Numbered from the stretch's first letter, positions 1-10,170 are shown. The stretch: DNA of 64,000 nt from an uncultured Sphingomonas sp. (GCF_934560975.1 NZ_CAKTFO010000001.1:186001-250000); one strand, 5' to 3'. The notes: generated by a model not told the origin, from the letters alone. Numbers and translations: made by a program.

Positions 1-177
1 CGCTGCAAGCAGGTGGTGGAGGCGGACGCGGCGATCTACGGCGTGGTGAAGCAGATCATCATCGCCTCGCTCCACGGCCATCCGTTGCCGCTGGTGATCG
101 AGGCCGCGCGCTCGGGCATTTCCCACTCGAACCAGCCGGCCTTTGCCGACGTGTTCGACGGCATGCGGGGTCGCTGA
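1..177 (+). CDS. motA: MotA C-terminus (flagellar motor stator), partial
   Basis: The open frame enters from the left edge and ends with TGA at 175-177, giving the last 58 residues of a protein. The tail (LVIEAARSGISHSNQPAFAD near its end) has the layout of the cytoplasmic C-terminus of MotA, where a short phrase on serines and a proline-phenylalanine precedes an acidic end. MotA forms the ring of the proton-driven stator around MotB. The call leans heavily on motB starting three bases after the stop, the classical motA-motB order. The N-terminal membrane segments lie outside the window. Confidence 0.8.
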   Translation, partial: RCKQVVEADAAIYGVVKQIIIASLHGHPLPLVIEAARSGISHSNQPAFADVFDGMRGR

Positions 178-180
178 GTC

Positions 181-1116
181 ATGGCGGCACCAGCCAAACG
201 GGGCAAGAACGAGCCCGCACCCCGCCCGATCATCGTCAAGAAGATCATCGCCGAGGCGCATGGCGGCCATCATGGCGGCGCGTGGAAGGTTGCCTATGCC
301 GACTTCGTGACGGCGATGATGGCGTTCTTCCTGCTGCTGTGGATCCTCGGCGCCACCACGGAGAAGCAGCGCAAGGGCATTGCCGACTATTTTGCGCCGA
401 CCCTGGTCGAAATGAAGCTGAAGAGCGCGGGCTCCAACGGTCCGTTCGGCGGCGACAGCGTGATCGCCAAGGACAATTATCCGCATCGCGCGACCCAGAC
501 CGGCAGCAAATCGCTGACCATCCCCAAGGATGCGACCGGCGGCGCGTCGGAAGCGGCGGCGGCGCAGCGGCTGCGCGACCGGGTGCGCTTCGGCTTTCTC
601 AAGAAGCAGATGATGGAGCGCATCGCCAAGGACAAGAATCTGGCCAAGTTTGCGCAGAACATCCGCTTCACCGACACGCGCGAAGGGCTGCGCATCGACC
701 TGGTCGACAAGGCCGATTTCTCCATGTTCGCGGTCGGCACGGACCGGCTGCTGCCGCAGGCGTTCGTGCTGATGGGCAAGGTGGCGCAGGTGATCGCCGG
801 CGTGCCCAATGGCGTGATCGTGCGCGGCCACACCGATTCGCTGCCTTATGCGGCCGGACGTTCGGTCAACAACTGGACGCTATCCAGCGGGCGGGCGGAG
901 GCGACGCGCAAGGCGCTGGCCGACAATGGCGTGCCGGCCGCCCGCTTCGCCCGGATCGAGGGCGTGGCCGATCGTGAGCCGTTCATGCCGAATGACCGCT
1001 ACGATCCGCGCAACCGCCGCATGTCGGTGACGCTCGCCTGGTCGGGGCCGACCGACGACGCAAACTCGGAGGCCAAGCTGGCGGACAGCGACCCGCGCGC
1101 GGGATCGAACGGATAA
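181..1116 (+). CDS. motB: MotB flagellar stator protein with OmpA-type peptidoglycan-binding domain
   Basis: 311 residues, a normal MotB length. A basic N-terminus leads into one membrane helix starting YADFVTAMMAFFLLLWIL; the aspartate at residue 41 is the family's proton-carrying residue. After a plug and linker region the C-terminal half is an OmpA/MotB domain that anchors the stator to peptidoglycan, with the signature GHTDSLPY, an SSGRAEA segment and a final NRRMSVTLAW strand. The ATG follows the motA stop by three bases, so the two are almost certainly co-transcribed. The gene converges on the lytic transglycosylase on the other strand. Confidence 0.96.
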   Translation: MAAPAKRGKNEPAPRPIIVKKIIAEAHGGHHGGAWKVAYADFVTAMMAFFLLLWILGATTEKQRKGIADYFAPTLVEMKLKSAGSNGPFGGDSVIAKDNYPHRATQTGSKSLTIPKDATGGASEAAAAQRLRDRVRFGFLKKQMMERIAKDKNLAKFAQNIRFTDTREGLRIDLVDKADFSMFAVGTDRLLPQAFVLMGKVAQVIAGVPNGVIVRGHTDSLPYAAGRSVNNWTLSSGRAEATRKALADNGVPAARFARIEGVADREPFMPNDRYDPRNRRMSVTLAWSGPTDDANSEAKLADSDPRAGSNG

Positions 1117-1152
1117 GGATGTAAGGGTAGGAAGCGCTCGATCGCTGCTCGC

Positions 1153-2070
1153 TCAGGCGAGCGGCATCGACAGCATGAGGTAAGCGAGCTTGGCCTGTGC
1201 CGGCGTCGGCTTCAACAGGTCGACCCGGCCCTGGCCCAGTGCGGACAGCGTGTCCATCGGGGCCGAGCCCGCCTCGGCGATGCCGGACGTGGTGGGATCG
1301 GCCGCGGACATGTCGGCATAGGCCAGTTGCACGCCGCCGATCGATCCCGCTCCGGGCAGCGATTGCACGAGGCTGCCGGGCACCAGCGCGCCGGGATCGC
1401 TCGCGACGGTCGCGGCGGCGCCGCCACCGTCCATGCCCGCATGGTCCAGCTTGTGGCCCATCAGCGCATAGACCTGGTCCAGCGATCGGGCGCTGCCGTC
1501 CCTGGCGTAGAAGATCGAGCGGTTGGCGCGCGCCTCCTGCGGGAACAGGTTGGCGGCGCAGGCCGAGCCGTTGTTGCACTGGGCGCGCAGGAACTTGGTC
1601 GCGCCGCCCAGCCCGAGGAAATGGGCGAAGTACAAGTCGGTGCCGTTGGCCGGGCGCCCGAGCGATCGGCCGAGGCTGTCGGCATTGTCGCTGGCATATT
1701 CGGCGGCCATCAGGGACGCGGGGCCGGCCTGCTCGCGCAGTCCGAACACCGCCTGGCGCATGGCGGGATCGACGGTGTAGCCGCCGCCGCGCTTCGCCTG
1801 GATCGCATCCGCCGCCCAGCCGAGGCCGTGCTTCGCGCCATGCTGTTTCACCACGCCCAGCCAGCTCTGGTCCAGGAACTGGTAGAGGCCGGTCGCGGTC
1901 GATCCACTGGCCTTGGCGGCGGGGTTCAGCCCGCTCTCGCTCTTGGCCTGCGCGAACAGGTAGCTGAAGTCCACGCCCGTCCGCTGCGCCGCCACGCCGA
2001 TCGCTGAGCGCACGTCTTCACGCGCAGCCGACATCATGTTGGAAAGGCGGGTAAGCGTCACAAGCATCAT
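1153..2070 (-). CDS. Lytic transglycosylase domain protein
   Basis: 305 residues if the ATG at 2070 is used; another ATG pair at 2037/2034 is equally possible and the frame stays open far upstream, but the part beyond 2070 looks non-coding. The conserved block begins about residue 35 (FSYLFAQAKSESGLNP), where the glutamate at about residue 45 is the expected catalytic acid of SLT-type muramidases, followed by GLYQFLDQSWL, a hallmark of the family. It would cleave peptidoglycan glycan strands. There is no clear signal peptide in this model, which is unusual. Tail-to-tail placement with motAB hints at a role in flagellar passage through the wall, but that is inference from position only. Confidence 0.85.
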   Translation of the reverse strand: MMLVTLTRLSNMMSAAREDVRSAIGVAAQRTGVDFSYLFAQAKSESGLNPAAKASGSTATGLYQFLDQSWLGVVKQHGAKHGLGWAADAIQAKRGGGYTVDPAMRQAVFGLREQAGPASLMAAEYASDNADSLGRSLGRPANGTDLYFAHFLGLGGATKFLRAQCNNGSACAANLFPQEARANRSIFYARDGSARSLDQVYALMGHKLDHAGMDGGGAAATVASDPGALVPGSLVQSLPGAGSIGGVQLAYADMSAADPTTSGIAEAGSAPMDTLSALGQGRVDLLKPTPAQAKLAYLMLSMPLA

Positions 2071-2196
2071 CCGGCAGTGGGCGACCAGCCAAGCATGAAG
2101 GCAAAAGGTTAAGGGGCCGTTTAGCCGCGCAGCCCCTGCACAACTCGCCGCAATGCTCGGGAACCAAATGGGGCGGAGCGTGTTGCATCTGCAAAC

Positions 2197-4275
2197 ATGA
2201 GAAAAAAAGGGGCAGATCAACGTCGCCGCAAGGCGGGCGTTCGCGTGCATGGCGCATGGCTTGCGGTGTGCATGGCGTCTCCGTTCGCGTGTCCGGCAGG
2301 GGCGCAACCCGCGCCAGTCGCCGCTGACGCGCCGGTCACATTGGACGACGATGCCGCGTTCGAGCAGGCGCTGCCACCCTTGCAGGACATGGCGGTTCCG
2401 GCTGTGCCCGAGGCGGCGCCGGTCGAGAGTCCCGCTCCCGAACTCGCCCAGCCGCTGCCGCCGCTCGCCACGTTCGACCTGACCCCGCTGCCGCCGACCA
2501 GCGCGCAAGCCGCCAGGGGAGAGGCTCCGCGCCGTATCCCCTACACGGTCACGATCGAGGGGTTGCGCCAGGTCGACCTGGAGGATCGCTTTCGCGAATT
2601 GTCCGCCCTGCTCAACGACGGCAAGAAAGCCGCCAACGCAGCCCAGATCCGCGCGCGGGCGGGCGAGGATGTCGATCTGACCGAACGCCTGTTACGCTCG
2701 GCCGGCTATTTCGACGGCGTCGCAACCCTGGCGGTTCCCGATGCGGTGCAGCCCGACACGCCGGTTCCGGTCACCATCACGGCCACGCCCGGCGGCCTGT
2801 ACAAGCTTGGCAGCGTCACCCTGACCGGGCTGGAGCCGGAGCCTTGTGGGCGCGCGCGCGACGCCCTTAACCTGAAGACGGGCGACCCGATCGTCGCCGC
2901 CGATGTGGAAGAGGCGGAGGCGCGCATCTCGCTCCGCCTGCCGGAGCAGGGCTATCCCTTCGTCAAGGTCGGTCAGCGCGACATCCTGCTCGACTCCGCC
3001 GCTTTGACCGGGGACTATACCCTGCCGGTGACCAGCGGCCCCAAGTCGCGCTTCGGCGTGCTGCGGACCGAGGGCGATCCGGTATTCGCGCTGGATCACC
3101 TCAACGTCTTTCCACGCTTCGACCGGGGCGAGATCTACGACAGCCGCAAGGTGGATGACCTGCGCCAGGCGCTGATCGGCACCAGCCTATTGTCCACCGT
3201 GTCGGTCGAACCGGTCCGCACCGGCGCGGTCCAGCCGGACGGGACGGAGGCGGTCGACCTGCTCGTCCGCCAGGCACGCGGCCGTGCGCGGACGCTGGCG
3301 GCCAGCGGCGGCTATGGCACGGGCGAGGGCGTGAAGGTCACGGGATCGTGGGAGCATCGCAACCTCTTCCCGCCCGAAGGCGCGCTGATCGTGGATGTCA
3401 CGGCGGGTACGCAGCAGCAGGCGCTGGGGGCGACTTTCCGCCGATCCAATGCGGGATTGCGCGATCGTACCTTCCAGGCCGGCGCAACCGTCAGCCGGCA
3501 ACGCTTCGACGCGTTCGACGCCGAGACTTTGACCCTGGGGACGAGCCTGTCGCGCCAGTCCACGCCGATCTGGCAGAAACGCTGGACCTATTCGGTGGGG
3601 GCCGAACTGACCGCCACCCGAGAAACGCCCTATGATCCCACGGACCTGACGCGGCCGCGCAACACCTACCTGATCGCGGCGCTGCCGTTGCAGGGCGGCT
3701 ATGACGGGTCTGACAGCCTGCTCGACCCGACGCGCGGCGTACGGGTCACCGGCAAGCTGAGCCCGGAGGCGCAGAAGCAGACCACGCGTGGCGGCGGTTT
3801 CGATGGTTATGCCCGCATGTTGCTGGAAAGCAGCGCTTACCTGCCGGTTACGGGCAAGAATCTGGTGCTGGCAGGACGGGCGCGGGTCGGCTCCATCCTT
3901 GGCGCGGCGCGCGACGACATTGCGCCGTCGCGGCGGCTTTATGCCGGCGGCGGCGGATCGGTGCGCGGTTTCGGCTATCAGCAATTGGGGCCGAAAGACG
4001 TGAACAATGATCCGATCGGCGGCCGTTCGCTGACCGAGTTCGCGGTGGAGGCGCGCTACCGCTTCGGCAATTATGGCGTGGTGCCCTTCTTCGATGCGGG
4101 CCGTGTTGGGGAAGGCTCGATCCCTTCGATCAGCAACATGCGCTACGGCGTCGGCATCGGCGCGCGTTATTATACCAATTTCGGCCCGTTCCGGCTGGAC
4201 GTCGCAACGCCGCTCGGTCGCAAGCCGGGTGAGTCCAAGGTGGCCGTCTACATTTCCATCGGGCAGGCCTTCTGA
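2197..4275 (+). CDS. tamA: TamA-type Omp85 outer-membrane assembly protein
   Basis: 692 residues starting MRKKGADQRRRK with a hydrophobic export signal to about residue 37, a proline-rich linker, POTRA-like domains in the first half and a 16-strand-type beta barrel in the second half. The GGGGSVRGFGYQQLGP segment near residue 590 contains the VRGF lock motif of the Omp85 family, and the chain ends in a barrel-type aromatic residue (IGQAF). TamA is the outer-membrane half of the TAM complex that inserts autotransporters and helps lipid transport to the outer membrane. Its stop overlaps the tamB start (TGATG), which supports TamA rather than BamA. It is transcribed divergently from the transglycosylase. 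Confidence 0.93.
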   Translation: MRKKGADQRRRKAGVRVHGAWLAVCMASPFACPAGAQPAPVAADAPVTLDDDAAFEQALPPLQDMAVPAVPEAAPVESPAPELAQPLPPLATFDLTPLPPTSAQAARGEAPRRIPYTVTIEGLRQVDLEDRFRELSALLNDGKKAANAAQIRARAGEDVDLTERLLRSAGYFDGVATLAVPDAVQPDTPVPVTITATPGGLYKLGSVTLTGLEPEPCGRARDALNLKTGDPIVAADVEEAEARISLRLPEQGYPFVKVGQRDILLDSAALTGDYTLPVTSGPKSRFGVLRTEGDPVFALDHLNVFPRFDRGEIYDSRKVDDLRQALIGTSLLSTVSVEPVRTGAVQPDGTEAVDLLVRQARGRARTLAASGGYGTGEGVKVTGSWEHRNLFPPEGALIVDVTAGTQQQALGATFRRSNAGLRDRTFQAGATVSRQRFDAFDAETLTLGTSLSRQSTPIWQKRWTYSVGAELTATRETPYDPTDLTRPRNTYLIAALPLQGGYDGSDSLLDPTRGVRVTGKLSPEAQKQTTRGGGFDGYARMLLESSAYLPVTGKNLVLAGRARVGSILGAARDDIAPSRRLYAGGGGSVRGFGYQQLGPKDVNNDPIGGRSLTEFAVEARYRFGNYGVVPFFDAGRVGEGSIPSISNMRYGVGIGARYYTNFGPFRLDVATPLGRKPGESKVAVYISIGQAF

Positions 4276-7200
4276 TGGCGCTGCGTATCCTCAAGTGGAT
4301 CGGCATCGCGATCGCCGCCCTGGTGCTGCTGGTGGTGGCGGTGCTGTTCGGGCTCAACACGCAGCCGGGAAAGCGGTTCATCGCCGACCAGCTGGGCGGT
4401 TTTTCGACCGCGTCCGGCCTGAACTTTCGCACCAGCCGCATCGAAGGGTCGATCTACGGCCGGATGGTGCTGCGTGATGTGGAGGTGCGCGATCCGCAGG
4501 GTGCGTTCCTGACCATCCCGGCATTGACCGTCGATTGGCGCCCGTTCGCCTATCTGCATTCCAAGATTGACGTGCGCCTGTTTTCGGCCGAGGCGATGAC
4601 GCTGGCGCGCCGCCCCGCGCTGAAGGAAACGCCGTCCGACCCGAACGCGCCGACCCTGCCGGACATCGACCTGGCCATAACCCGGCTGCACGTCGGACGG
4701 CTGTTCGTCCAGCCGGCGGTTACGGGGCGGCGCCACATCGTCGGCATCGACGGTTCGGCGGAGATTGCGGACGGGCGCGCGCGATTGCGGCTCGACGCGG
4801 CCGCCCGGCGCGGGGCCAGCGTGGCCGGGGGCGACCGCCTGCGGATGATGCTGGACGCCGTTCCGGACAGCAACCGCTTCGCGCTGGATGCACGGCTGGC
4901 GGCGCCAAGCGGCGGCCTGATCGACAGCTATGGCAAGTTCGGCAAGCCGCTGACGCTCGCGATCAGCGGACGCGGCGATTGGGCGCATTGGCGGGGCCGC
5001 GCAACCGGCACGCTGGGTGGGCAGTCACTCGCCGGGCTGGACGTGGACGGGCGCAACGGCACCTTCCACACCGTGGGCCAGGTGCGTCCGGGTCTGGTCC
5101 TGACCGGTCCGGCGGCACGCCTGACCGAGCCGGCTATCGCACTGGACCTTACCACCCGTCTGGCGAACCGTACCGCCGACACCAGGCTGACCGCGCGGTC
5201 CGAAGCGTTTGCGCTGGATGTGGCCGGCCTGATCGACCTTGCGCAAAGCCGCTTCGACAATTTCGCGATCCGCGCCAAGCTGCTCCAGCCCGGCGCGGTG
5301 GCGCCGAACGTCGCGGCTAGCAATCTCCGCCTGACCGCGACGCTGGACGGCGCGTTCGCGACGCCGACGATCGACTACAAGGCGGCCGCCGACTTCATTG
5401 GCTTCGGCGCTACCCGCGTGGTCGGGCTGGCGATGAACGGCAAGGCGGTGATCGATGCCGACCGCATCCGCGTGCCGGTACATGCCACTGCGCGTGCCGT
5501 CAGCGGCCTGAACGCGGCGGCGGGCGGGCTGCTCACCAACCTCCGGCTCGACGGCGACCTGGCCTATCAGGACGGCAAGGTCGCGACCGACAATCTGCGC
5601 GTCCGTTCGGACGGGATCGACGCCACCGCCATCCTGCTCGCCGACATCGCCAAGGGCACCTATGCCGGCGCGCTGAAGGGACGGGTCAACGATTACCAGG
5701 TGAACGGCCTCGGCCGCATCAACCTGGTGACGGATGCCAAGCTGGTGCCCGGCATCAACGGCGGGTTTGCGATCCGCGGCAAGGTGCGCGTAGTGACGCG
5801 CCGGTTCGACAATGCGGCGGTGCGCGACCAGCTGGGCGGCAATGCCCTGATCACCGCCGACGTCGGCTATGACCTGGCGGGTGGCGCGGTGATCAGCAAC
5901 CTTCGGCTGACTGCACCCCGCTTCCGGGTGACGGACGGGCGTGGTTTCTACCGGCCAGACGGGCGGCTTGCTTTCCATGCGTCGGCGCAATCGGTCGCTT
6001 ACGGGCCGCTGCTGCTGGATGTTTCGGGAACGGTGGCGCGGCCAGTCGCGCGGTTGCGGGCGGCGCGGCCGGGCTTTGGCGTCGGGCTGGCGGGGGTCGA
6101 GGCGACCCTGACCGGCACGGCACGCGGCTATCGGGTGCGGGCGAGCGGCCAGTCCCCCTACGGCCCGCTCAACGTGGACGTGACGCTGAACAATAGTGGC
6201 GGGCCGGCCAGCTTCGACATCACCAGCGCGACCTTTGCCGGCATCCGCTTCGCCGGGCGGGTGGTGCAGACGGCGGCGGGGCCGTTCGCGGGTACGCTGA
6301 CGGTCAACGGGCAGGGTTTGAACGGCCTCGTGCGGCTGGCCGCTGCCGGATCGGTGCAGCGCGCTGACATTGACCTGCGTGCCGCCTCGGCTCGCGTGCC
6401 GGGTCCCGCCCCGATCACCATCGGGAGCGGCGTGATCAAGGCAACCGTGCTGCTGCCCGACAGCGGCCCGTCCGTCACGGGTCAGTTCGCACTCGCCAAC
6501 CTGCGCCAGGGCACCTTTGCCATCGGCCGCGCGCGCGGCCGGGTGAACTATGCCAATGGCCAGGGCCGTGTCGCGCTGACGGCGGCCGGTGGACAGGCCG
6601 GTGCACCCTTCAATCTGGCGGCGCAGGCGGCGTTGAGCCCGCAGCGCGTGCTCGCCAATATGCGCGGCACGATCAACGGCATCGCGGTCAGCCTCGCCCG
6701 GCCGGCGGTGGTGAGCAAGACGCCCATGGGCTGGCAGCTCGCGCCTGCGACGATCGTGGTGCCGCAGGGGCAGATGGACGTCAGCGGCACGTTCGGGCAG
6801 CGGACCAGCGCGCATGCCGTGCTGCGCAACCTCGATCTGTCCATCGCCAATGCCTTTGCGCCCGGCCTGGGCCTGGGTGGCAAGGCGACCGGCACGCTGG
6901 ATTATGCCGCACGCGGGACGGTGCCCGACGTGCGGGCGCGGATCGACGTGGCGGGCCTGACCCGCACGGCATCGCTGACCGTGTCGGAGCCGGTCGACAT
7001 CGCGCTGCTCGGTACGCTCAACGACGGCGGCGGCGACGTGCGCGCGCTGATCCGCCGCAATGGTGCGACGGTGGGCCGCGTGCAGGCGCAGCTGGCGCCA
7101 CTCGGTGCCGGTGCTGCCCTGAGCGAGCGCCTGTTCGCCGCACCCCTGTCGGGCGGCATCCGCTACAACGGCCCGGCCGAGGTGCTGTGGACGCTGACCG

Positions 7201-8429
7201 GCATCGCCCGGCAGGAATTGTCCGGCCCGATCGCGATCGGCGCCGATTTCAGCGGGCGGCTCGATCGGCCGCAGATCACCGGCCTGATCCGCGCCAACGC
7301 TTTGCGCTATGAGAATGAGACGTTCGGCACGGTGCTGTCGAACATCGCGATCGATGGCCGCTTCACCCAGTCGGAACTGCTGCTGAACCGCCTGACCGCA
7401 AAGGCCGGTGGGGGCAGCATCAGCGCCAGCGGTCATGTTGGCCTGGATGCCGCCAGCGGTTTCCCGATCGACGTGCGCGCGACGCTCGACCGTGCCCAGC
7501 TGGCGCGCGGGGACGACCTCAACGCCACCGCATCGGGCACCATCGCCATCACCAACAGCCGGGCCGCGGGCGGGCTGATCAAGGGCGACCTGTCCATCCC
7601 CGAGGCGCGCTATCGCATCGTGCTGCAGGGCGGGGCGTCGGTGCCGCAGCTGACCGGCATTCGCCGCAAGGGCGCCCCCGCGACCCGTGCCGACGAGGGT
7701 GCCGCACTGCCGAGCAACTGGAAGCTCGACATCGGCATCCGCGCCGACAACCAGATCTTCGTGGAAGGCATGGGGCTGGAGGCCGAGTGGCGCACCAACA
7801 TGCGGGTGACCGGCACGGCGACCACGCCATCGGTCGTCGGCCGGCTTGAGGTGGTGCGCGGCACCTACAGCTTCGCCGGCAAACGCTTCGACCTCGATCA
7901 TGGCATCGTGACGTTCCAGGGCGGCCTGACCAATCCGGCGCTGGACATTGCCGCAACCACCACGGTCGATGACGTGACCGCGACCATCAACATCACCGGC
8001 TATGCCCAGGCGCCGCAGATTGCCTTCACCTCCACGCCCGCGCTGCCGCAGGACGAGGTGCTGTCGCGGCTGCTGTTCGGCAGCTCGGTCACCTCGCTGT
8101 CGCCGACCCAGGCGATCCAGCTGGCGGCGGCGCTGAATTCGCTGCGGGGAAGCGGCGGGGGCGGCCTCAACCCGCTGGGCAAGCTGCGCAGCGTGGCGGG
8201 CGTGGATCGCCTGCGCGTGCTAGGCGCGGACGAGGATGCGGGACGCGGCACGGCGCTGGCGGCGGGCAAATATATCAGCAACGACATCTATGTGGAGATC
8301 GTGACCGACGCGCGCGGCTTCACCGCCACCCAGCTGGAAATCGCCTTGTCCCGCGCGTTGAGCGTGCTGAGCCAGACGGGATCGTTCGGCGGGTCCAATG
8401 TCAGCCTGCGCTATCGCAAGACCTATTGA
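4275..8429 (+). CDS. tamB: TamB translocation and assembly module subunit
   Basis: 1384 residues, in the normal range for TamB. An N-terminal membrane anchor (residues about 9-27, rich in Ala, Val and Leu) is followed by more than a thousand residues of repetitive beta-strand sequence, consistent with the long grooved beta-taco fold that spans the periplasm. The C-terminal part carries the family's DUF490 domain with phrases such as VEGMGLEAEWRTNMRVTG and FTSTPALPQDEVLSRLLFG, where the second is a strong family signature. It ends in a barrel-like strand (SLRYRKTY) expected to pair with TamA. The start codon shares one base with the tamA stop, so translation is probably coupled. Confidence 0.95.
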   Translation: MALRILKWIGIAIAALVLLVVAVLFGLNTQPGKRFIADQLGGFSTASGLNFRTSRIEGSIYGRMVLRDVEVRDPQGAFLTIPALTVDWRPFAYLHSKIDVRLFSAEAMTLARRPALKETPSDPNAPTLPDIDLAITRLHVGRLFVQPAVTGRRHIVGIDGSAEIADGRARLRLDAAARRGASVAGGDRLRMMLDAVPDSNRFALDARLAAPSGGLIDSYGKFGKPLTLAISGRGDWAHWRGRATGTLGGQSLAGLDVDGRNGTFHTVGQVRPGLVLTGPAARLTEPAIALDLTTRLANRTADTRLTARSEAFALDVAGLIDLAQSRFDNFAIRAKLLQPGAVAPNVAASNLRLTATLDGAFATPTIDYKAAADFIGFGATRVVGLAMNGKAVIDADRIRVPVHATARAVSGLNAAAGGLLTNLRLDGDLAYQDGKVATDNLRVRSDGIDATAILLADIAKGTYAGALKGRVNDYQVNGLGRINLVTDAKLVPGINGGFAIRGKVRVVTRRFDNAAVRDQLGGNALITADVGYDLAGGAVISNLRLTAPRFRVTDGRGFYRPDGRLAFHASAQSVAYGPLLLDVSGTVARPVARLRAARPGFGVGLAGVEATLTGTARGYRVRASGQSPYGPLNVDVTLNNSGGPASFDITSATFAGIRFAGRVVQTAAGPFAGTLTVNGQGLNGLVRLAAAGSVQRADIDLRAASARVPGPAPITIGSGVIKATVLLPDSGPSVTGQFALANLRQGTFAIGRARGRVNYANGQGRVALTAAGGQAGAPFNLAAQAALSPQRVLANMRGTINGIAVSLARPAVVSKTPMGWQLAPATIVVPQGQMDVSGTFGQRTSAHAVLRNLDLSIANAFAPGLGLGGKATGTLDYAARGTVPDVRARIDVAGLTRTASLTVSEPVDIALLGTLNDGGGDVRALIRRNGATVGRVQAQLAPLGAGAALSERLFAAPLSGGIRYNGPAEVLWTLTGIARQELSGPIAIGADFSGRLDRPQITGLIRANALRYENETFGTVLSNIAIDGRFTQSELLLNRLTAKAGGGSISASGHVGLDAASGFPIDVRATLDRAQLARGDDLNATASGTIAITNSRAAGGLIKGDLSIPEARYRIVLQGGASVPQLTGIRRKGAPATRADEGAALPSNWKLDIGIRADNQIFVEGMGLEAEWRTNMRVTGTATTPSVVGRLEVVRGTYSFAGKRFDLDHGIVTFQGGLTNPALDIAATTTVDDVTATINITGYAQAPQIAFTSTPALPQDEVLSRLLFGSSVTSLSPTQAIQLAAALNSLRGSGGGGLNPLGKLRSVAGVDRLRVLGADEDAGRGTALAAGKYISNDIYVEIVTDARGFTATQLEIALSRALSVLSQTGSFGGSNVSLRYRKTY

Positions 8430-9016
8430 GGCGGGCTGGTAGCGAGCGGGGGGCGCGACGTTCATCTGGCGATGGCGGCGCCCGGCCGCCGGCGAACGGC
8501 GGTGGATGGCCCGAGAGGCGTGCGTTGTTCGGTTTCAGCAGCGGAGGCAATTTCGGGGTCCACGATGTTGCGGGGCGGGCGCGATGTCGCGGGCGTGGAT
8601 CTTTTCGGGTGCGGACGGGACTGTGGTTCTCGTGGGGGGAGAGCCTGACATGCGGAACGATGTGACCTGACGCTTTGGGCTCCTGTTTTCGCGGGAGCAC
8701 GGGGGCGCGTTGACGCCAGGGGACAGAAGCGCAGTCACCGCGTTCTCGCCCAAAGAAGGACAGCACCGGAGCGCCTTGGCACTTGGCGGCGCAGCTATGC
8801 CGAAGCGTTACCCGCGTGCCTGGTACGGGAGCCGGCTCAAAGGCGCCGTCCTGCGTGCGTCGGGACCATGACGGGGGACTCGCGAGCTGCACGATCGTCC
8901 GCACGGTCCACCCGCTGGGGAGTCTCTTGGGCGGGGGCGCACGTCGCCATGCCCGACGGTCTCATCGCCTTACCGCGCGTGGGGCATGCCTCACCCCCGC
9001 GCCGAGGTCTTCGCCG
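8430..9016. other. Intergenic region with no convincing gene
   Basis: 587 bases between the tamB stop and the stop of the DUF808 gene, which converge here. Open frames on both strands are short, arginine/proline-rich and lack ribosome sites or recognisable domains. The one structured element is the GCTCC...GGAGC palindrome at 8679-8698, listed separately. Confidence 0.6.
8679..8698. repeat. REP-like palindrome, copy 1
   Basis: GCTCCTGTTTTCGCGGGAGC: a 5-bp perfect outer stem (GCTCC/GGAGC) around a T-rich centre. The same GCTCC(C)...GGGAGC frame occurs twice more at 43735 and 43780, always in a non-coding gap between convergent genes, which suggests a dispersed repeat family or shared terminator design. 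Confidence 0.5.
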
Positions 9017-9955
9017 TCAGTGCGCGCGGTGGAACAGGCGGCCGACCACCATCGCAACCAGCGCGCCCACGGCCAGCCCGATCACGCCCGACGCGACCGC
9101 CGTCGCCAGCCACGTGATCGTGCCCGCCAGCGGCCCCGCATGTGCGCCGGCGGCATGGGCGACATGGTGGATGGTGCCGGCCGGTTCGGCCACGCCGAAG
9201 CCCTCCAGACCGTGCAGCAGGATGCCGCCGCCGACCCACAGCATCGCCGCCGTACCAACGGTGGCCAGCACCTGCGACAGGATCGGCATGGTCTTGACCA
9301 GCCCACGGCCGAGCGCGCGCACGGCGGCGGGGCGCCGCCGGGCGAGGTGCAGGCCGATATCGTCCAGCTTCACGATCACCCCCACCACCCCATAGACGCC
9401 GACGGTGATAGCCACCCCGACCAGCGCCAGCACGATCGCCTGGGTGAGTATGGGGGAGGCCGCCACCTGCGCCAGCGTGATCGCCATGATCTCCGCCGAC
9501 AGGATCAGGTCGGTGCGGATCGCGCCGCTGACCTGCGTCGCTTCCAGCTGCGCGGGATCGACCGGGATGGCGGCCGCGTCCGCGTGCCCGTCATGGCCGC
9601 TGCCCAGCGCCTCCAACACCTTCTCCGCGCCTTCAAAGCAGAGGAAGGCGCCACCCAGCATCAGCAACGGGGTGATCGCCCACGGCAGAAAGGCGCTGAG
9701 CAGCAAAGCGGCGGGCAACAGGATCAGCAGCTTGTTGCGCAGCGAGCCGAGCGCGATCTTCAGGATGATCGGCAATTCGCGCTCGGGCGACAGGCCGGTG
9801 ACGTAGCGCGGGGTAACGGCGGTGTCGTCCACCACCACGCCCACCGCCTTGGTGGCCGCCTTCTGCGCGGCGAGGCCGACATCGTCGATCGAGGCCGCCG
9901 CCAGCTTTGCGATACCCGCAACGTCGTCCAGCAGCGCGATCAATCCGGAAGCCAT
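9017..9955 (-). CDS. DUF808 (YedI-like) inner membrane protein
   Basis: 312 residues beginning MASGLIALLDDVAGIAKLAA, the typical N-terminus of the DUF808 family. It continues with VVVDDTAVTPRYV and then several hydrophobic segments, including one around residue 75-95, LLMLGGAFLCFEGAEKVLEA, and a glycine/alanine-rich stretch of helices towards the C-terminus. The family is annotated as a membrane protein of unknown function; no catalytic motif is visible and none should be assumed. The ATG at 9955 starts directly on the conserved sequence. The gene stands alone: the tamB gene converges on its 3' end and a gap of 215 bases lies upstream. Confidence 0.88.
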   Translation of the reverse strand: MASGLIALLDDVAGIAKLAAASIDDVGLAAQKAATKAVGVVVDDTAVTPRYVTGLSPERELPIILKIALGSLRNKLLILLPAALLLSAFLPWAITPLLMLGGAFLCFEGAEKVLEALGSGHDGHADAAAIPVDPAQLEATQVSGAIRTDLILSAEIMAITLAQVAASPILTQAIVLALVGVAITVGVYGVVGVIVKLDDIGLHLARRRPAAVRALGRGLVKTMPILSQVLATVGTAAMLWVGGGILLHGLEGFGVAEPAGTIHHVAHAAGAHAGPLAGTITWLATAVASGVIGLAVGALVAMVVGRLFHRAH

Positions 9956-10170
9956 GCTTATGCCCTTGCAACCCGCCGGTGCGTCCGACGGCCCGGCTGT
10001 GTGGACGGCGCGCTCCGCTTAGGCAAGCGCGCGGGCTGTTTGGAAGCATGTCTCACGGGTGGTCCACTGCGCATCGTCCAAACCGCCGCCCGCTGGAGCG
10101 GGGCTGTTTGCGGGCTATTCAGACCAGGGCAGTGGGAGCAGGGTAACGACCACATCGGGCTGCACGGCGC

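Noticed and set aside
5025..7901. A 958-codon antisense frame opposite tamB
   Set aside because: Same explanation; it has no signal peptide, membrane pattern or family motif, while tamB on the other strand is clear.
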